Assembly (NCBI GenBank): GCA_049801375.1
Contig: JBARKJ010000073.1
Coordinates: 35,444 to 99,443, forward strand
Source of the DNA: JBARKJ01 sp049801375
GTDB taxonomy: Bacteria; Nitrospirota; JACRHJ01
Direction of reading: 5' to 3'
DNA: 64,000 bases
Part shown: positions 14,701 through 22,999 of the stretch, piece by piece
Position numbering within the stretch: position 1 is the first letter of the stretch
Layout of the letters: each line of letters starts with the position of its first letter
Translations under genes and position numbers: made by a program
Notes under the pieces: model-generated
Told to the model about the DNA's origin: nothing
The model's input: only the letters and a program-made list of their open reading frames with translations
Database searches by the model: none

Positions 14701-16923
14701 TCAGGCGCGCCTTAAACGAAGAGAGTTAGTGACGACGGAAACGGATGACAGCGCCATCGCGGCGGCGGCCATAACGGGTTTTAAGAGGATGCCAAAGAAC
14801 GGGTACAGCGCCCCCGCAGCCATCGGGATTCCGACGGTATTATAGAAAAACGCCCAGAAAAGGTTCTGCTTTATCGTCCTGAGCGTCTTTCGGCTGATCT
14901 CCAGTGCGTCCGCCGCCTTGGTAAGTTCCGGCCGGATCAGCAATATGTCGGAAGCCTCTATGGCGACATCCGTACCCGTCCCGACCGCAATGCCTATGTC
15001 CGCACGGGCCAGTGCGGGCGCGTCGTTTATGCCGTCCCCCACCATCGCTACTATTTTCCCCTGCGCCTGGAGCTCCGCAACAGCCTTTTCTTTTCTGTCC
15101 GGAAGCACTCCCCAAATTATCTTTTCAATGCCCACCTTGCGTGCTACCGCCCGGGCCGCAAGTTCAGTGTCACCCGTCAGCATGATGACGTCCAGCCCCA
15201 GGGCCTTTAGCCTCCGGACCCCATCTGCGGAGCCTTCCTTTATGCCGTCGGCGATTGCGATCAGTCCGACCGGCTTTCCATTTTTTGCGACGAATATGGA
15301 AGTATATCCCTCCTTGGCAAAACCGACCTCGGCGTCCTCGAATCTCCCGGTTTTCACCCCTCTCTCTGCCATCAGGCGGGCATTTCCGATGAGAATGTCT
15401 TCATTGCCGACTTTCGCTCGCGCACCGTAACCCGGCAGCGCTTCAAATCCTTCCGCCGGAGAAAGTGCCAGCTTTTCCTCGCGCGCCTTCTCCGTGACCG
15501 CCTGCGCCACGGGGTGCTCGGAATAATTTTCTACCGACGCGGCCAGGGCAAGAAAATCCTCATCCCCTTCATCCAGCATCTCAATTGCCATCACCCGGGG
15601 CTTGCCCTCAGTAACCGTCCCGGTTTTATCCAGCACTATAACATCAGCCTTTGCAAACCGCTCCAGGACGTCTCCGCCCCGGAAAATTATACCTTTCTCG
15701 GCGGCCCTTCCGGTTCCGACCATTATCGCGGTAGGAGTGGCAAGCCCCATCGCGCATGGGCAGGCGATTATAAGAACTGCAATAAAAGCCAGCAGGGCGA
15801 AGGTAAATCCCGCCCCCGCGGCAAGCCAGGCTCCAAAGGCTATGAATGCGGCCACAATGACCGCCGGGACAAAATAGGCCGCCACTGTATCCGCCAGTCT
15901 CTGTATAGGCGCTTTAGCGCCCTGAGCCTCTTCCACCAGCCTTATTATCCCGGCCAATACCGTATCTTTTCCTACCTTTTCGGCCTTAAACCTGAAACTT
16001 CCCGTTAAGTTCAGCGTCCCGCCGAACACCCTGTAGCCATCGCTCTTTTCGACAGGCAGGCTTTCGCCGGTAAGCATGGACTCGTCCAAAGACGAGAAAC
16101 CGGCAATAACAGTCCCATCTACGGGCACTTTTTCGCCTGGACGAACCACAACCTCGTCGCCCGGCATCACGTCTTCCGCGGATATCTCAACCTCGCGTCC
16201 GTCCCGTACTACGCGCGCTGTTCGGGGAGAAAGCTTCATCATCCGCTTCACCGCTTCGGACGCCCTGCCCCGGGAGCGTGCTTCGAGAAACTTTCCGATT
16301 AAGATAAGGGCGATTATCATCGCGGAGGTATCGTAATACACGGCATCGCCATATTCAGCGAAAGCGGCCGGGAAAAAGGTGATGACCGCGCTGTAGAAAT
16401 AGGCCGCGGACGTGCCGGTCGCTATCAGGACGTCCATATTAGCACTCCCGTGGGAGAGGGTGCTCCACGCGCCTTTGTAGAACCTCCAGCCTGCCCAGAA
16501 CTGCACGGGCGTCGCCAGCGCGAAAAGGATTATATTTAGAACCGGGTGGGATACGGGAAGCTGATATGCCCCGTGGAAAGACGCGGCCATGATTATGGCG
16601 CTTAAGGCTACGCTGACTGTGACTTTAATCTTAAGCTCGTGAAGTCCTTCTTCCTCCCTTGCTTCCTTGACCTCCGGCGCGGCCTCCTCTTTCTCAAGTA
16701 CCTGGTATCCCGCTTTTAAAACCGCTTCCTTTAATTCGCTTTCGGATATCTCGCCAGGCACGTATTCGACACGTGCCGTCTCCGCTGCCAAATTTACATT
16801 TGCCGCAATCACCCCAGGCCGCTTCTTGAGCGCCCTTTCCACCGCGGCGGAACAGGAGGCGCACGTCATGCCGCCGATGTTTATAGTGCTTACAGCGTCC
16901 GCTTTTTTATCATTTTCCTGCAT
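14701..16923 (-). CDS. copA: Copper-translocating P1B-type ATPase CopA
   Basis: Exports Cu+ from the cytoplasm at the cost of ATP, for detoxification or for supplying cuproenzymes. One N-terminal heavy-metal domain has GMTCASC (Cys21 and Cys24). The core shows the membrane CPC motif near residue 387 (IACPCAMGLATPT), the phosphorylated DKTGT near 431, SEHPVA of the nucleotide domain and GDGINDAPALA of the hinge. The 740-residue length is normal. A weak promoter lies just upstream, beyond the terminator of the YtxH/DUF948 genes. The small exported gene, ccsA and resB follow on the same strand. A role in supplying copper to an oxidase is possible. Confidence 0.95.
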   Translation of the reverse strand: MQENDKKADAVSTINIGGMTCASCSAAVERALKKRPGVIAANVNLAAETARVEYVPGEISESELKEAVLKAGYQVLEKEEAAPEVKEAREEEGLHELKIKVTVSVALSAIIMAASFHGAYQLPVSHPVLNIILFALATPVQFWAGWRFYKGAWSTLSHGSANMDVLIATGTSAAYFYSAVITFFPAAFAEYGDAVYYDTSAMIIALILIGKFLEARSRGRASEAVKRMMKLSPRTARVVRDGREVEISAEDVMPGDEVVVRPGEKVPVDGTVIAGFSSLDESMLTGESLPVEKSDGYRVFGGTLNLTGSFRFKAEKVGKDTVLAGIIRLVEEAQGAKAPIQRLADTVAAYFVPAVIVAAFIAFGAWLAAGAGFTFALLAFIAVLIIACPCAMGLATPTAIMVGTGRAAEKGIIFRGGDVLERFAKADVIVLDKTGTVTEGKPRVMAIEMLDEGDEDFLALAASVENYSEHPVAQAVTEKAREEKLALSPAEGFEALPGYGARAKVGNEDILIGNARLMAERGVKTGRFEDAEVGFAKEGYTSIFVAKNGKPVGLIAIADGIKEGSADGVRRLKALGLDVIMLTGDTELAARAVARKVGIEKIIWGVLPDRKEKAVAELQAQGKIVAMVGDGINDAPALARADIGIAVGTGTDVAIEASDILLIRPELTKAADALEISRKTLRTIKQNLFWAFFYNTVGIPMAAGALYPFFGILLKPVMAAAAMALSSVSVVTNSLRLRRA

Positions 16924-16929
16924 AATTTT

Positions 16930-16958
16930 ATTCTAATCATTCCCCTTCGCCACGGCAA
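16930..16958 (-). promoter_or_regulatory. Possible promoter for copA
   Basis: TTGCCG (complement of 16953-16958), a 17-bp spacer and TAGAAT (complement of 16930-16935) lie directly in front of copA. The predicted transcription start would be at or near the ATG, giving a very short or absent leader, so this is weak. No CueR-like operator dyad was recognised. Confidence 0.3.
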
Positions 16959-16959
16959 T

Positions 16960-16988
16960 AAAAAAAGAAGGGGCCCTGGAAGGCCCCT
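16960..16988 (-). terminator. Rho-independent terminator after the YtxH gene
   Basis: On the minus strand AGGGGCC pairs with GGCCCCT (16969-16975 with 16982-16988) around a six-base loop. The stem is followed by CTTC and seven U. It separates the uspA/DUF948/YtxH genes from copA. Confidence 0.8.
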
Positions 16989-17012
16989 GATTTAAGATTA
17001 TTTTTTCAAGTG

Positions 17013-17330
17013 TTATTTCAAATGGGACTGGAGACGGGTTTTTTCCTCTTCCATCGCCCTTTTACCGGATTCTATCGCACTCTGGAGCACCGGTTTTTTC
17101 TCTTCTATATAATCCCGTCCGCGGCTTAAGGTATCCGCGATTTTAAGCTTCGCGCTCTGGCCCGCCGTCAAGATTTTATCTTTGGCGTCGCCCGCTATTT
17201 CGCTTATCTTCTCCCTGGTCTCGCGCCCGGACTGCGGGGCCGTCAGAAGCGCGACTCCGGCACCTACTATCCCGCCTACAAGGAAAGAAAGAACAATAGA
17301 GCCCGTGGAAAAATTCTTCTCTTCGTACAT
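17013..17330 (-). CDS. YtxH domain-containing protein
   Basis: 105-residue protein with one N-terminal membrane segment (about 10-30, with GGIVGAGVALLTAPQSGRETRE). The Leu-Leu-x-Ala-Pro-x-Ser-Gly motif is typical of the YtxH family, and a long basic-acidic helix follows. YtxH proteins are linked to general stress in Bacillus, but their biochemical role is unknown. The start shares bases with the stop of the upstream DUF948 gene, and a terminator follows. YtxH and DUF948 genes are often adjacent in other genomes, which supports both calls. Confidence 0.85.
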   Translation of the reverse strand: MYEEKNFSTGSIVLSFLVGGIVGAGVALLTAPQSGRETREKISEIAGDAKDKILTAGQSAKLKIADTLSRGRDYIEEKKPVLQSAIESGKRAMEEEKTRLQSHLK

Positions 17331-17743
17331 TACGCGACCTCCTTCTTTTTCCGTAACCCGATGTTTTCGACCAATGTCTGTACCCCGACCTTTACGCCTA
17401 CGAGGTACGCCGCCGCATCTATCAACGACCCCCTTATCTTCTCGTCTACTATGGCGTTTATCCCGTTTACCGTGCCGGTTACCTCTTCGACCGTCCCCTC
17501 GATTTTTTCAACTCCTGACTTGGCTATTGCGACTACTTCGTTCACCTCGTCGACCGTATTTCTGACCGAGCTTACTAACGGCAATATCTCCGTGTTTATC
17601 AACGTCTTGACTGACGTATTAAGGTCGTTTAGAGTGGACTCCACCGATTTCAGCGTCCGCATCAGCTGGAACATAGCCGGTATAAGCGCCAAGACTGCGA
17701 CCGCGAAAGCGATGGCTATTATTAAAATCGCCGCTGGAATCAT
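17330..17743 (-). CDS. DUF948-type membrane-anchored coiled-coil protein
   Basis: 137-residue protein with an N-terminal membrane helix (about 4-27). A long amphipathic helical region follows, rich in repeated Val/Asn/Thr heptads (ESTLNDLNTSVKTLI and IEGTVEEVTGTVNGIN). This is characteristic of DUF948 proteins, which resemble the helical part of methyl-accepting proteins but carry no signalling domain. It overlaps the YtxH gene by three bases at most and lies 29 bp after uspA. The function is unknown, and envelope stress is a guess from its neighbours. Confidence 0.8.
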   Translation of the reverse strand: MIPAAILIIAIAFAVAVLALIPAMFQLMRTLKSVESTLNDLNTSVKTLINTEILPLVSSVRNTVDEVNEVVAIAKSGVEKIEGTVEEVTGTVNGINAIVDEKIRGSLIDAAAYLVGVKVGVQTLVENIGLRKKKEVA

Positions 17744-17772
17744 TCAACGCCTCCCTTACTTTTAAATATACA

Positions 17773-18213
17773 TCAAACGGGCCGTATTAACAAGACGGCG
17801 CAGTGTGCTCTCCTGGCCACTGATTCGGCGACGCTTCCCAGGAGAAGCCTGTTTAAGCCCCTCCTGCCGTGCGTGCCCATGACAATCAGGTCCACCCCTT
17901 TTTCCTTTGCTAAGCTTATAATCTCGTCGTGTACGTCACCTTCCTTCACCAGCGTTTCCGGCTGAACTCCATGCGATGCGGCTTTTTGCTTCAGGGCAGT
18001 CATCAGCTTGTCCGCATGCTCCCGGAAAGCCTCACGCATCACCTCCACGTTCGCCATCGCGGCTTCAGGATCGGGAATGGCCAGGACGGCGATGTCCAGG
18101 GCATAAAGTAGCGTCACCTTTGAGCCGAGTTTGGATGCAAGGAGGAAGCCCTGCTCCGCGGCGAGGTTGGATACCTCACTCCCGTCCACAGGGATTAAGA
18201 TGTTATCGTACAT
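17773..18213 (-). CDS. Universal stress protein, UspA family
   Basis: Single-domain Usp of about 146 residues. The N-terminal strand MYDNILIPVDGSEVSNLA and the ATP-binding signature GTHGRRGLNRLLLGSVAE (G-2x-G-9x-G-S) indicate a nucleotide-binding type like MJ0577 rather than the non-binding UspA type. I chose the ATG at 18213; a TTG two codons upstream is also open. A weak minus-strand promoter (TTACTA, 16 bp, TATAAA, complement of 18220-18247) lies directly upstream. Usp proteins respond to growth arrest and stress; the target here is unknown. Confidence 0.92.
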   Translation of the reverse strand: MYDNILIPVDGSEVSNLAAEQGFLLASKLGSKVTLLYALDIAVLAIPDPEAAMANVEVMREAFREHADKLMTALKQKAASHGVQPETLVKEGDVHDEIISLAKEKGVDLIVMGTHGRRGLNRLLLGSVAESVARRAHCAVLLIRPV

Positions 18214-18297
18214 AATCAATTTATAACAGATGGACAGAATTTAGTAAAGAAAGCCTTTTTGATGTTATATTTAAAAGGAGGGTAAAATGAGGGGACT

Positions 18298-18744
18298 ATG
18301 CCACACTTTGGGCTGATGGACGAATACAAGATGGAGCCGCACGAGGCGGCTCTTATGCGCGCAAGGCTCCATATTCGGAGCGGCATGAGAAGGCTGCGTC
18401 AGGGCATGCTGAAAGAAGGTCTGTTCACACTTTATGATTCGCTCTATTCCGGGATGAGGTTCTATATACTTTCACCCGAAAATAAGGACAGGTTCGACGG
18501 GGCGGAAGGCATTCAGCGGACGGAGGAGATGGCTTTATATAAATTGCTCCGGAATGCGGGAGCGGTGGACAGCTCGTTCGATTTCGATTCGTTTTTTGAC
18601 TTAATGGAAAAGTTGATAGACGGGGTCGATGTTGAAATCAACAGCGCGGAAGCGCTGAAGGGCTATGACAAGATAATGACCCAACTCGGCGTAATGCCGT
18701 TCGACGAGTCTGCCCTCCCGCCGGAGAACCCGAAGACGCCTTGA
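18298..18744 (+). CDS. Conserved-looking all-helical protein of unknown function
   Basis: I do not recognise this 148-residue protein. It is predicted to be mostly alpha-helical, with a basic N-terminal helix (LMRARLHIRSGMRRLRQGML) and a tyrosine-rich stretch (LFTLYDSLYSGMRFYI). This loosely recalls HEPN-like folds, but no R-x4-6-H motif is visible. The start is ambiguous. The best ribosome binding site (AAGGAGGG, 18275-18282) serves an ATG at 18287 in another frame that runs nine codons and stops with TGATG. That overlaps Met7 (18316) of this frame, so translation could begin at 18298 or be coupled at 18316. It diverges from uspA and converges on rodZ. Confidence 0.7.
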   Translation: MPHFGLMDEYKMEPHEAALMRARLHIRSGMRRLRQGMLKEGLFTLYDSLYSGMRFYILSPENKDRFDGAEGIQRTEEMALYKLLRNAGAVDSSFDFDSFFDLMEKLIDGVDVEINSAEALKGYDKIMTQLGVMPFDESALPPENPKTP

Positions 18745-18754
18745 TCATATCTAT

Positions 18755-19594
18755 TTACAGATTTTCTTTGGTAAAAAGGATACCGCTTACGACCTCGGCA
18801 GGTTTGCCAAAGGGACCCATTTTCTTGCCGTTCAATTCGGCGGTGACTCCGCCCCCATTTCCCAGGGTCAGGACAATCTCGTCGTCCGCCTTGATCTCCA
18901 GGACCCCTCCCTTTTTTAAAGTCCCGTTCATCCTTCTGGACTTGTCTGCCCTGTAGGAGTAATAGCTGTCCGCGGCCGCGAAAAGTTTCAGTAAAAGCGG
19001 GCCTGTCTTTTGTACTGGCTTCTGCACCTGCGGCGCGTCGGCAGTATGCGGCTTAAAAGAAGTCGCATTTTTTAAGGCGGTAGTAGTCGGCGTCTGTACC
19101 GGCGGGACGGGGGCATTCCTGAAGGCTGCGGGCGGGGAAGGAGGCTGTAATTCCAGCGGCTTCACTTTAGGAGTCAGCAGGAGCATTATCCCCGTTATAG
19201 CCGCACCGAGGATGATTCCTCCAATGATTATCAGGTAAATCGGATTTTTTTTCTTGCCAGGCTTTTCCGCGCCAGACGGATGCCTTCTGCGGGATATGCT
19301 TATGAGAGAGGGCTTTGGATGGTGCTGTACCTCTCCGCCCTCAGGCGTCTGCACCTCTTTCTGGGGGAAAAGCTCCCTGTACCGTGCCATTACATCCTTG
19401 ACGTTCAGGCCCAGTTCTTTCGAGTAAGTCCGCAGGAAGCCGACTACAAAGACCTCGCCGGGAATAACGGAATAATCGTCTTCCTCGAGCGCCTTCAGGA
19501 AGGTGTGGCTTATCCTCGTCTTTTCAGCGATCTCGGTGAGGGAAAGACCTTTCGCCTCCCTCGCCGCCTTGAGTTCTTCACCGATAGTGGGCAT
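18755..19594 (-). CDS. rodZ: RodZ-like cytoskeletal/HTH membrane protein
   Basis: RodZ links the MreB cytoskeleton to the cell-wall machinery. This 279-residue protein has the expected order. An N-terminal Cro/CI-like helix-turn-helix covers residues 5-70 (LSLTEIAEKTRISHTFLKAL). A basic linker and one membrane helix at about 118-140 follow, then a Pro/Thr-rich periplasmic linker. The C-terminal DUF4115 domain spans about 200-279 (LLKLFAAADSYYSYRAD). The ATG follows the TPR lipoprotein stop without a gap. Binding of MreB is inferred from the family, and no mreB is in the window. Confidence 0.9.
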   Translation of the reverse strand: MPTIGEELKAAREAKGLSLTEIAEKTRISHTFLKALEEDDYSVIPGEVFVVGFLRTYSKELGLNVKDVMARYRELFPQKEVQTPEGGEVQHHPKPSLISISRRRHPSGAEKPGKKKNPIYLIIIGGIILGAAITGIMLLLTPKVKPLELQPPSPPAAFRNAPVPPVQTPTTTALKNATSFKPHTADAPQVQKPVQKTGPLLLKLFAAADSYYSYRADKSRRMNGTLKKGGVLEIKADDEIVLTLGNGGGVTAELNGKKMGPFGKPAEVVSGILFTKENL

Positions 19595-20338
19595 TTACTT
19601 CAATAGGTCCAGATATTTATCGGCCTGCGCCGCAAGGTCCGTATTAGGCGCCAACTGTTTTGCCTTTTCCAGGCTCTCTTCCGCCGCCGCACTTTTGCCC
19701 TGCTTAAAGTATATCAACCCGAGGTCGAAATACGGCTGTGGGTTTTTCGGCGCGGCTTCGATGGTCTTCTTATAAAATTTTTCCGCCTCGTCCGTATTGT
19801 TCATCTTGTTGTATTGGTCGGCAAGACTATACATTGCGGCCACGTTATCAGGCGTCGCCAGCAGTGCTTCCCGGAAAGACTTTGCCGCGGCTTCGTGGTC
19901 GCCGATGGTGTCATAGACATATCCCAGGTTGACCAGCGCCTGGTCCTTCGTCGGGTAGACCGGGTTATCTATTGCCTTCCTGATTTCCTTTATCGCGTCA
20001 GGAAAATCCTTTTTCTGCGCGTATACGAGCCCCAGATTATGGTGGCCGTCTCCAAAATCAGGGTCGATAGATATAGTCGTTTTGAATTCGTCCATGGCCT
20101 TGTCGAAGTTTTTCTCCTTGTAATAGATTATCCCGGCCGCGAAATGTGCGTCTATGTTTCTGGGGTTCTCCGCTATCGCCATGTTGAATTCATAAAGCGC
20201 GGACTCGTCGTTTCCAGACTCCATCCGGTTCAACCCGCTCTTGTAGTGCGACAGGGATTCCTGGACTTTAGTCGGACCAGTCGCACAGGCGGACAGGAAC
20301 AGTGCGGCGGCCAGGACAAGATAAAACCGGTTTTTCAT
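19595..20338 (-). CDS. TPR-repeat lipoprotein (PilF/PilW-like)
   Basis: 247-residue lipoprotein with signal peptide MKNRFYLVLAAALFLSAC and a lipobox cysteine at 18. The mature part consists of about six tetratricopeptide repeats, for example AHFAAGIIYYKEKNFDKAMDEF, split here as AHFAAGIIYYKEK and NFDKAMDEF. Such outer-membrane TPR lipoproteins help assemble type IV pilus secretins (PilF/PilW) or other envelope complexes. The neighbour rodZ and a separate PilB-type ATPase gene at 5377 are compatible with that, but the exact role is an inference. It overlaps the PfkB kinase gene by four bases. Confidence 0.87.
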   Translation of the reverse strand: MKNRFYLVLAAALFLSACATGPTKVQESLSHYKSGLNRMESGNDESALYEFNMAIAENPRNIDAHFAAGIIYYKEKNFDKAMDEFKTTISIDPDFGDGHHNLGLVYAQKKDFPDAIKEIRKAIDNPVYPTKDQALVNLGYVYDTIGDHEAAAKSFREALLATPDNVAAMYSLADQYNKMNNTDEAEKFYKKTIEAAPKNPQPYFDLGLIYFKQGKSAAAEESLEKAKQLAPNTDLAAQADKYLDLLK

Positions 20339-21246
20339 CCTATATCCTCAAAAGATGTTATTTTCCTGAACTCGCGATAGCGCCCTTCTATTTCCTTGTA
20401 GTCCAGGCTTTTCATCCTGTTCAGGCTGAAGTCCTCAACGTTGAAGGAGGCCATGACGCTCCCGAAGATTATGGCCTGTCTAAGCGACGCCTCGTCGAAA
20501 TTCATTACGTTATCCAGATAACCCATGAACCCGCCGGCGAAGCTGTCTCCAGCTCCGGTGGGATCGAAAACCGCCTCCAACGGATATGCGGGAGCAGAGA
20601 ATACCCCTCCGGAATTGAACATCACGGAGCCGTACTCGCCCCTCTTCACGATAAGGGTTTTGGGTCCCATCGCCTGTATCGCCCGCGCCGCCTTCACCAG
20701 GTTCGGTTCGCAGGCAAGTTCCCTCGCCTCGGCTTCATTTATCAGCAGTATATCCACCTCGGCCAGGGTCTTTATAAGCTCGTCCCTTTTCCCGCCGATC
20801 CAGAAGTTCATGGTATCGCAGGCTACCAGCTTCGGCTTGTCTATCTGGTGGAGCACCTCTCTCTGGAGGACCGGGTCTATGTTTGCCAGAAACACGACTT
20901 CCGATGAGCGGTATGCATCCGGGATTTTCGGCTTGAAACTTTCAAACACATTCAACTGGGTATCAAGCGTCCTGGCTTCGTTTAAATCAAAACCGTACTC
21001 GCCCTTCCAGCGGAAGGTCTGGCCCTTGGACTTCTGGAGGCCGGAAACGTCGATTTTCCTGCTTTTCAGGAAGTTGACGTGTTTATCGGGGAAATCATCG
21101 CCCACCACCGCCACCAAGTTCACGGACGTGAAATAGCTGGCCGCCGTGGAGAAATAAGTCGCGGAACCCCCCAGGACTTCGTCTGCCGCCCCGAACGGGG
21201 TCTTGACGCTGTCAAACGCTATGGAACCAACCACGAGAAGGCTCAC
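20335..21246 (-). CDS. PfkB-family carbohydrate/nucleoside kinase
   Basis: Ribokinase-fold kinase of 303 residues. The N-terminal di-glycine motif is GGSATYFSTAASYF. The C-terminal PfkB signature near residue 225 is DPTGAGDSFAGGFMGY, with catalytic Asp in GAGDS. The substrate cannot be read from the sequence. The gene follows the methylthioadenosine phosphorylase gene with a three-base gap, so a nucleoside or ribose-type substrate linked to purine salvage or methylthioribose metabolism is plausible. Some close relatives are annotated as adenosine kinase-like. It overlaps the TPR lipoprotein gene by four bases. Confidence 0.9.
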   Translation of the reverse strand: MSLLVVGSIAFDSVKTPFGAADEVLGGSATYFSTAASYFTSVNLVAVVGDDFPDKHVNFLKSRKIDVSGLQKSKGQTFRWKGEYGFDLNEARTLDTQLNVFESFKPKIPDAYRSSEVVFLANIDPVLQREVLHQIDKPKLVACDTMNFWIGGKRDELIKTLAEVDILLINEAEARELACEPNLVKAARAIQAMGPKTLIVKRGEYGSVMFNSGGVFSAPAYPLEAVFDPTGAGDSFAGGFMGYLDNVMNFDEASLRQAIIFGSVMASFNVEDFSLNRMKSLDYKEIEGRYREFRKITSFEDIG

Positions 21247-21249
21247 CCC

Positions 21250-22122
21250 TTAGACCTCCTGTCCCACGTATTTGCCGATGATTATATCGAGCTTGTTTTT
21301 AGCCTCTTCAGGTATATGCTCCGCCGGGGTCATTATTGCGTATTTCAAAGACTCTCCGCACGGACAGGAGCGCGAAACGGGCAGAGACGAGACCGTGATC
21401 TGAATGATTTTTTTCGCAGTCTCCACGTTCTTCTTTAAGATAGCGATTACCGCCTCGACGGTAACATCTTCCTCCGTCTCATGCCAGCAGTCGTAGTCCG
21501 TGGCAAGGGCCAGCGTGGAGTAGCATATCTCCGCTTCCCGCGCGAGCTTCGCCTCGGTGACGTTAGTCATACCGATGACGTCCACTCCCCAGCTACGATA
21601 TATCCTGGACTCGCCCCTCGACGAGAACTGAGGGCCCTCCATGCAGATGTACGTCCCGCCCTTGTGCATTTTAGCCCCGGCCTTCAAGCCGGCGTCGTAA
21701 AGCGCCTCCGCCAGCTCTGAGCAGACCGGGTCCGCGAACCCGACGTGAGCGACTACCCCGCCGCCGAAGAACGTGCTGACCCGGTTTTTAGTCTGGTCAT
21801 AGAACTGGTCCGGGACGACTATGTCGCCAGGCGCGATAGTTTCTTTCATACTCCCGACGGCTGAGACGGATATGATGCGCTTGACGCCGAGTTTTTTCAT
21901 GGCGTAGATGTTCGCCTGATAATTTATTTCCGAGGGAGTGAACCTGTGACCCCGGCCATGTCTGGGAAGAAACGCCAGCCGTCTGCCTTCCAGCGTTCCC
22001 AGGATGAACTCGTCCGACGGCGCTCCGAAAGGAGTATCCACCCGGACGGAGGTGACATATTTCAGGCCCTCCATGTCGTAAAGGCCGCTTCCGCCTATTA
22101 CTCCTATTTCCGCTTCAGGCAA
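21250..22122 (-). CDS. mtnP: S-methyl-5'-thioadenosine phosphorylase
   Basis: Splits methylthioadenosine, a by-product of polyamine and other SAM reactions, into adenine and methylthioribose-1-phosphate. Family features are GVIGGSGLYD at the N-terminus, RHGRGHRFTPSEINYQANIYAM, and GPQFSSRGESRIYRSWGVDVIGMT. The phosphate-binding and purine-binding residues look intact. I chose the TTG at 22122, with AGGAG eight bases upstream. A longer frame to a TTG at 22173 lacks a ribosome binding site. Discrimination from purine nucleoside phosphorylase rests on overall similarity, so MtnP is likely rather than certain. Confidence 0.9.
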   Translation of the reverse strand: MPEAEIGVIGGSGLYDMEGLKYVTSVRVDTPFGAPSDEFILGTLEGRRLAFLPRHGRGHRFTPSEINYQANIYAMKKLGVKRIISVSAVGSMKETIAPGDIVVPDQFYDQTKNRVSTFFGGGVVAHVGFADPVCSELAEALYDAGLKAGAKMHKGGTYICMEGPQFSSRGESRIYRSWGVDVIGMTNVTEAKLAREAEICYSTLALATDYDCWHETEEDVTVEAVIAILKKNVETAKKIIQITVSSLPVSRSCPCGESLKYAIMTPAEHIPEEAKNKLDIIIGKYVGQEV

Positions 22123-22216
22123 TTTAATTTCTCCTGTTAAAATACCAACTGAAACATCCGGATTATAAGCCAAAGGGAGTATTTTGTAAAGGAATTTCGG
22201 GTAGTTTTAATAGCTT

Positions 22217-22615
22217 TTAATACCGGCCGGAGAAATAATCATCGAGTATGCGGGGGTGGTCGAAGCAGATGGGTGAGGGCAGGCTGCCTTTTGCGAAAAC
22301 GCCTATGCCCTTTGCGTCGTCGCCCGCTCTCGGCATGCCTTTCGCCCTGGCTATGAATACAGTCGATATGGTGTGAAAACGGGGGTCCCTTTTCGGGTCG
22401 GAATATGTATGGAACTGGCGGATCAGTACAATGTCTAAACCAGTCTCTTCCCTGGCCTCCCGGACGGCCGCGGCCTCGGCGCTCTCGCCGTAATCTATGA
22501 ACCCGCCCGGTATCGCCCAGCCATGCGGCTCGTTTTTTCTCTCTATCAGGACTATCCCCTCCGGTAGCTCGATTATGATGTCTACCGTGGGGAAGGGATT
22601 CTTCCTTTCAGGCAT
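22217..22615 (-). CDS. NUDIX hydrolase
   Basis: Hydrolyses a nucleoside diphosphate linked to another group; the substrate is unknown. The Nudix box GGFIDYGESAEAAAVREARE continuing with ETGLD is complete, including the REAREETG core. The 132-residue protein resembles the ADP-ribose/8-oxo-dGTP type. The ATG shares one base with the hfq stop (TGATG), which decides the start over a codon further upstream. It is the last gene of the mutL-miaA-hfq run. Confidence 0.9.
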   Translation of the reverse strand: MPERKNPFPTVDIIIELPEGIVLIERKNEPHGWAIPGGFIDYGESAEAAAVREAREETGLDIVLIRQFHTYSDPKRDPRFHTISTVFIARAKGMPRAGDDAKGIGVFAKGSLPSPICFDHPRILDDYFSGRY

Positions 22616-22941
22616 CAGCCTTCCACCCAAGGCTCCTCGGACTCCGCCGGAATCGGGGCCGCCGTTTCAGGTTGCGGGATTTCTTTTGCATCTTTCGGCT
22701 CCTGCTCGGCATGGTTTACGTGGCCGGCCAGTTCAACCGTGCGCTCCGGCACGATAGAATTGATGGCGTGCTTGTAGATAAGGTGCTGGCCGTCATGCTT
22801 CAGAAGAATGACGAAATTATCGAAGCCTTTCACCAGCCCCTCGATCTTGCCCCCTCCGGCGATATTCACTACTACCGGGATTTTCTCTTTACGCACGTGG
22901 TTTAAAAACGCGTCCTGCAGGTTTATCTGGGACCTCGACAT
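22615..22941 (-). CDS. hfq: RNA chaperone Hfq with extended acidic C-terminus
   Basis: Hexameric Sm-fold protein that pairs small RNAs with mRNAs. The Sm1 region (NLQDAFLNHVRKEKIPVVV) and the Sm2 motif with YKHAINSIVP are clear within the first 68 residues. The remaining 40 residues form a proline- and glutamate-rich tail (EQEPKDAKEIPQPETAAP) that is probably disordered. AGGGAGAG precedes the ATG. It stands downstream of miaA, as in many proteobacteria, but is separated by 58 bp, so it may also have its own promoter. Confidence 0.95.
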   Translation of the reverse strand: MSRSQINLQDAFLNHVRKEKIPVVVNIAGGGKIEGLVKGFDNFVILLKHDGQHLIYKHAINSIVPERTVELAGHVNHAEQEPKDAKEIPQPETAAPIPAESEEPWVEG

Positions 22942-22999
22942 GTCTCTCCCTTTTTCCTAATGTGTTAATACTTCTCCGCCCGACCCATCCTATAAAAAA

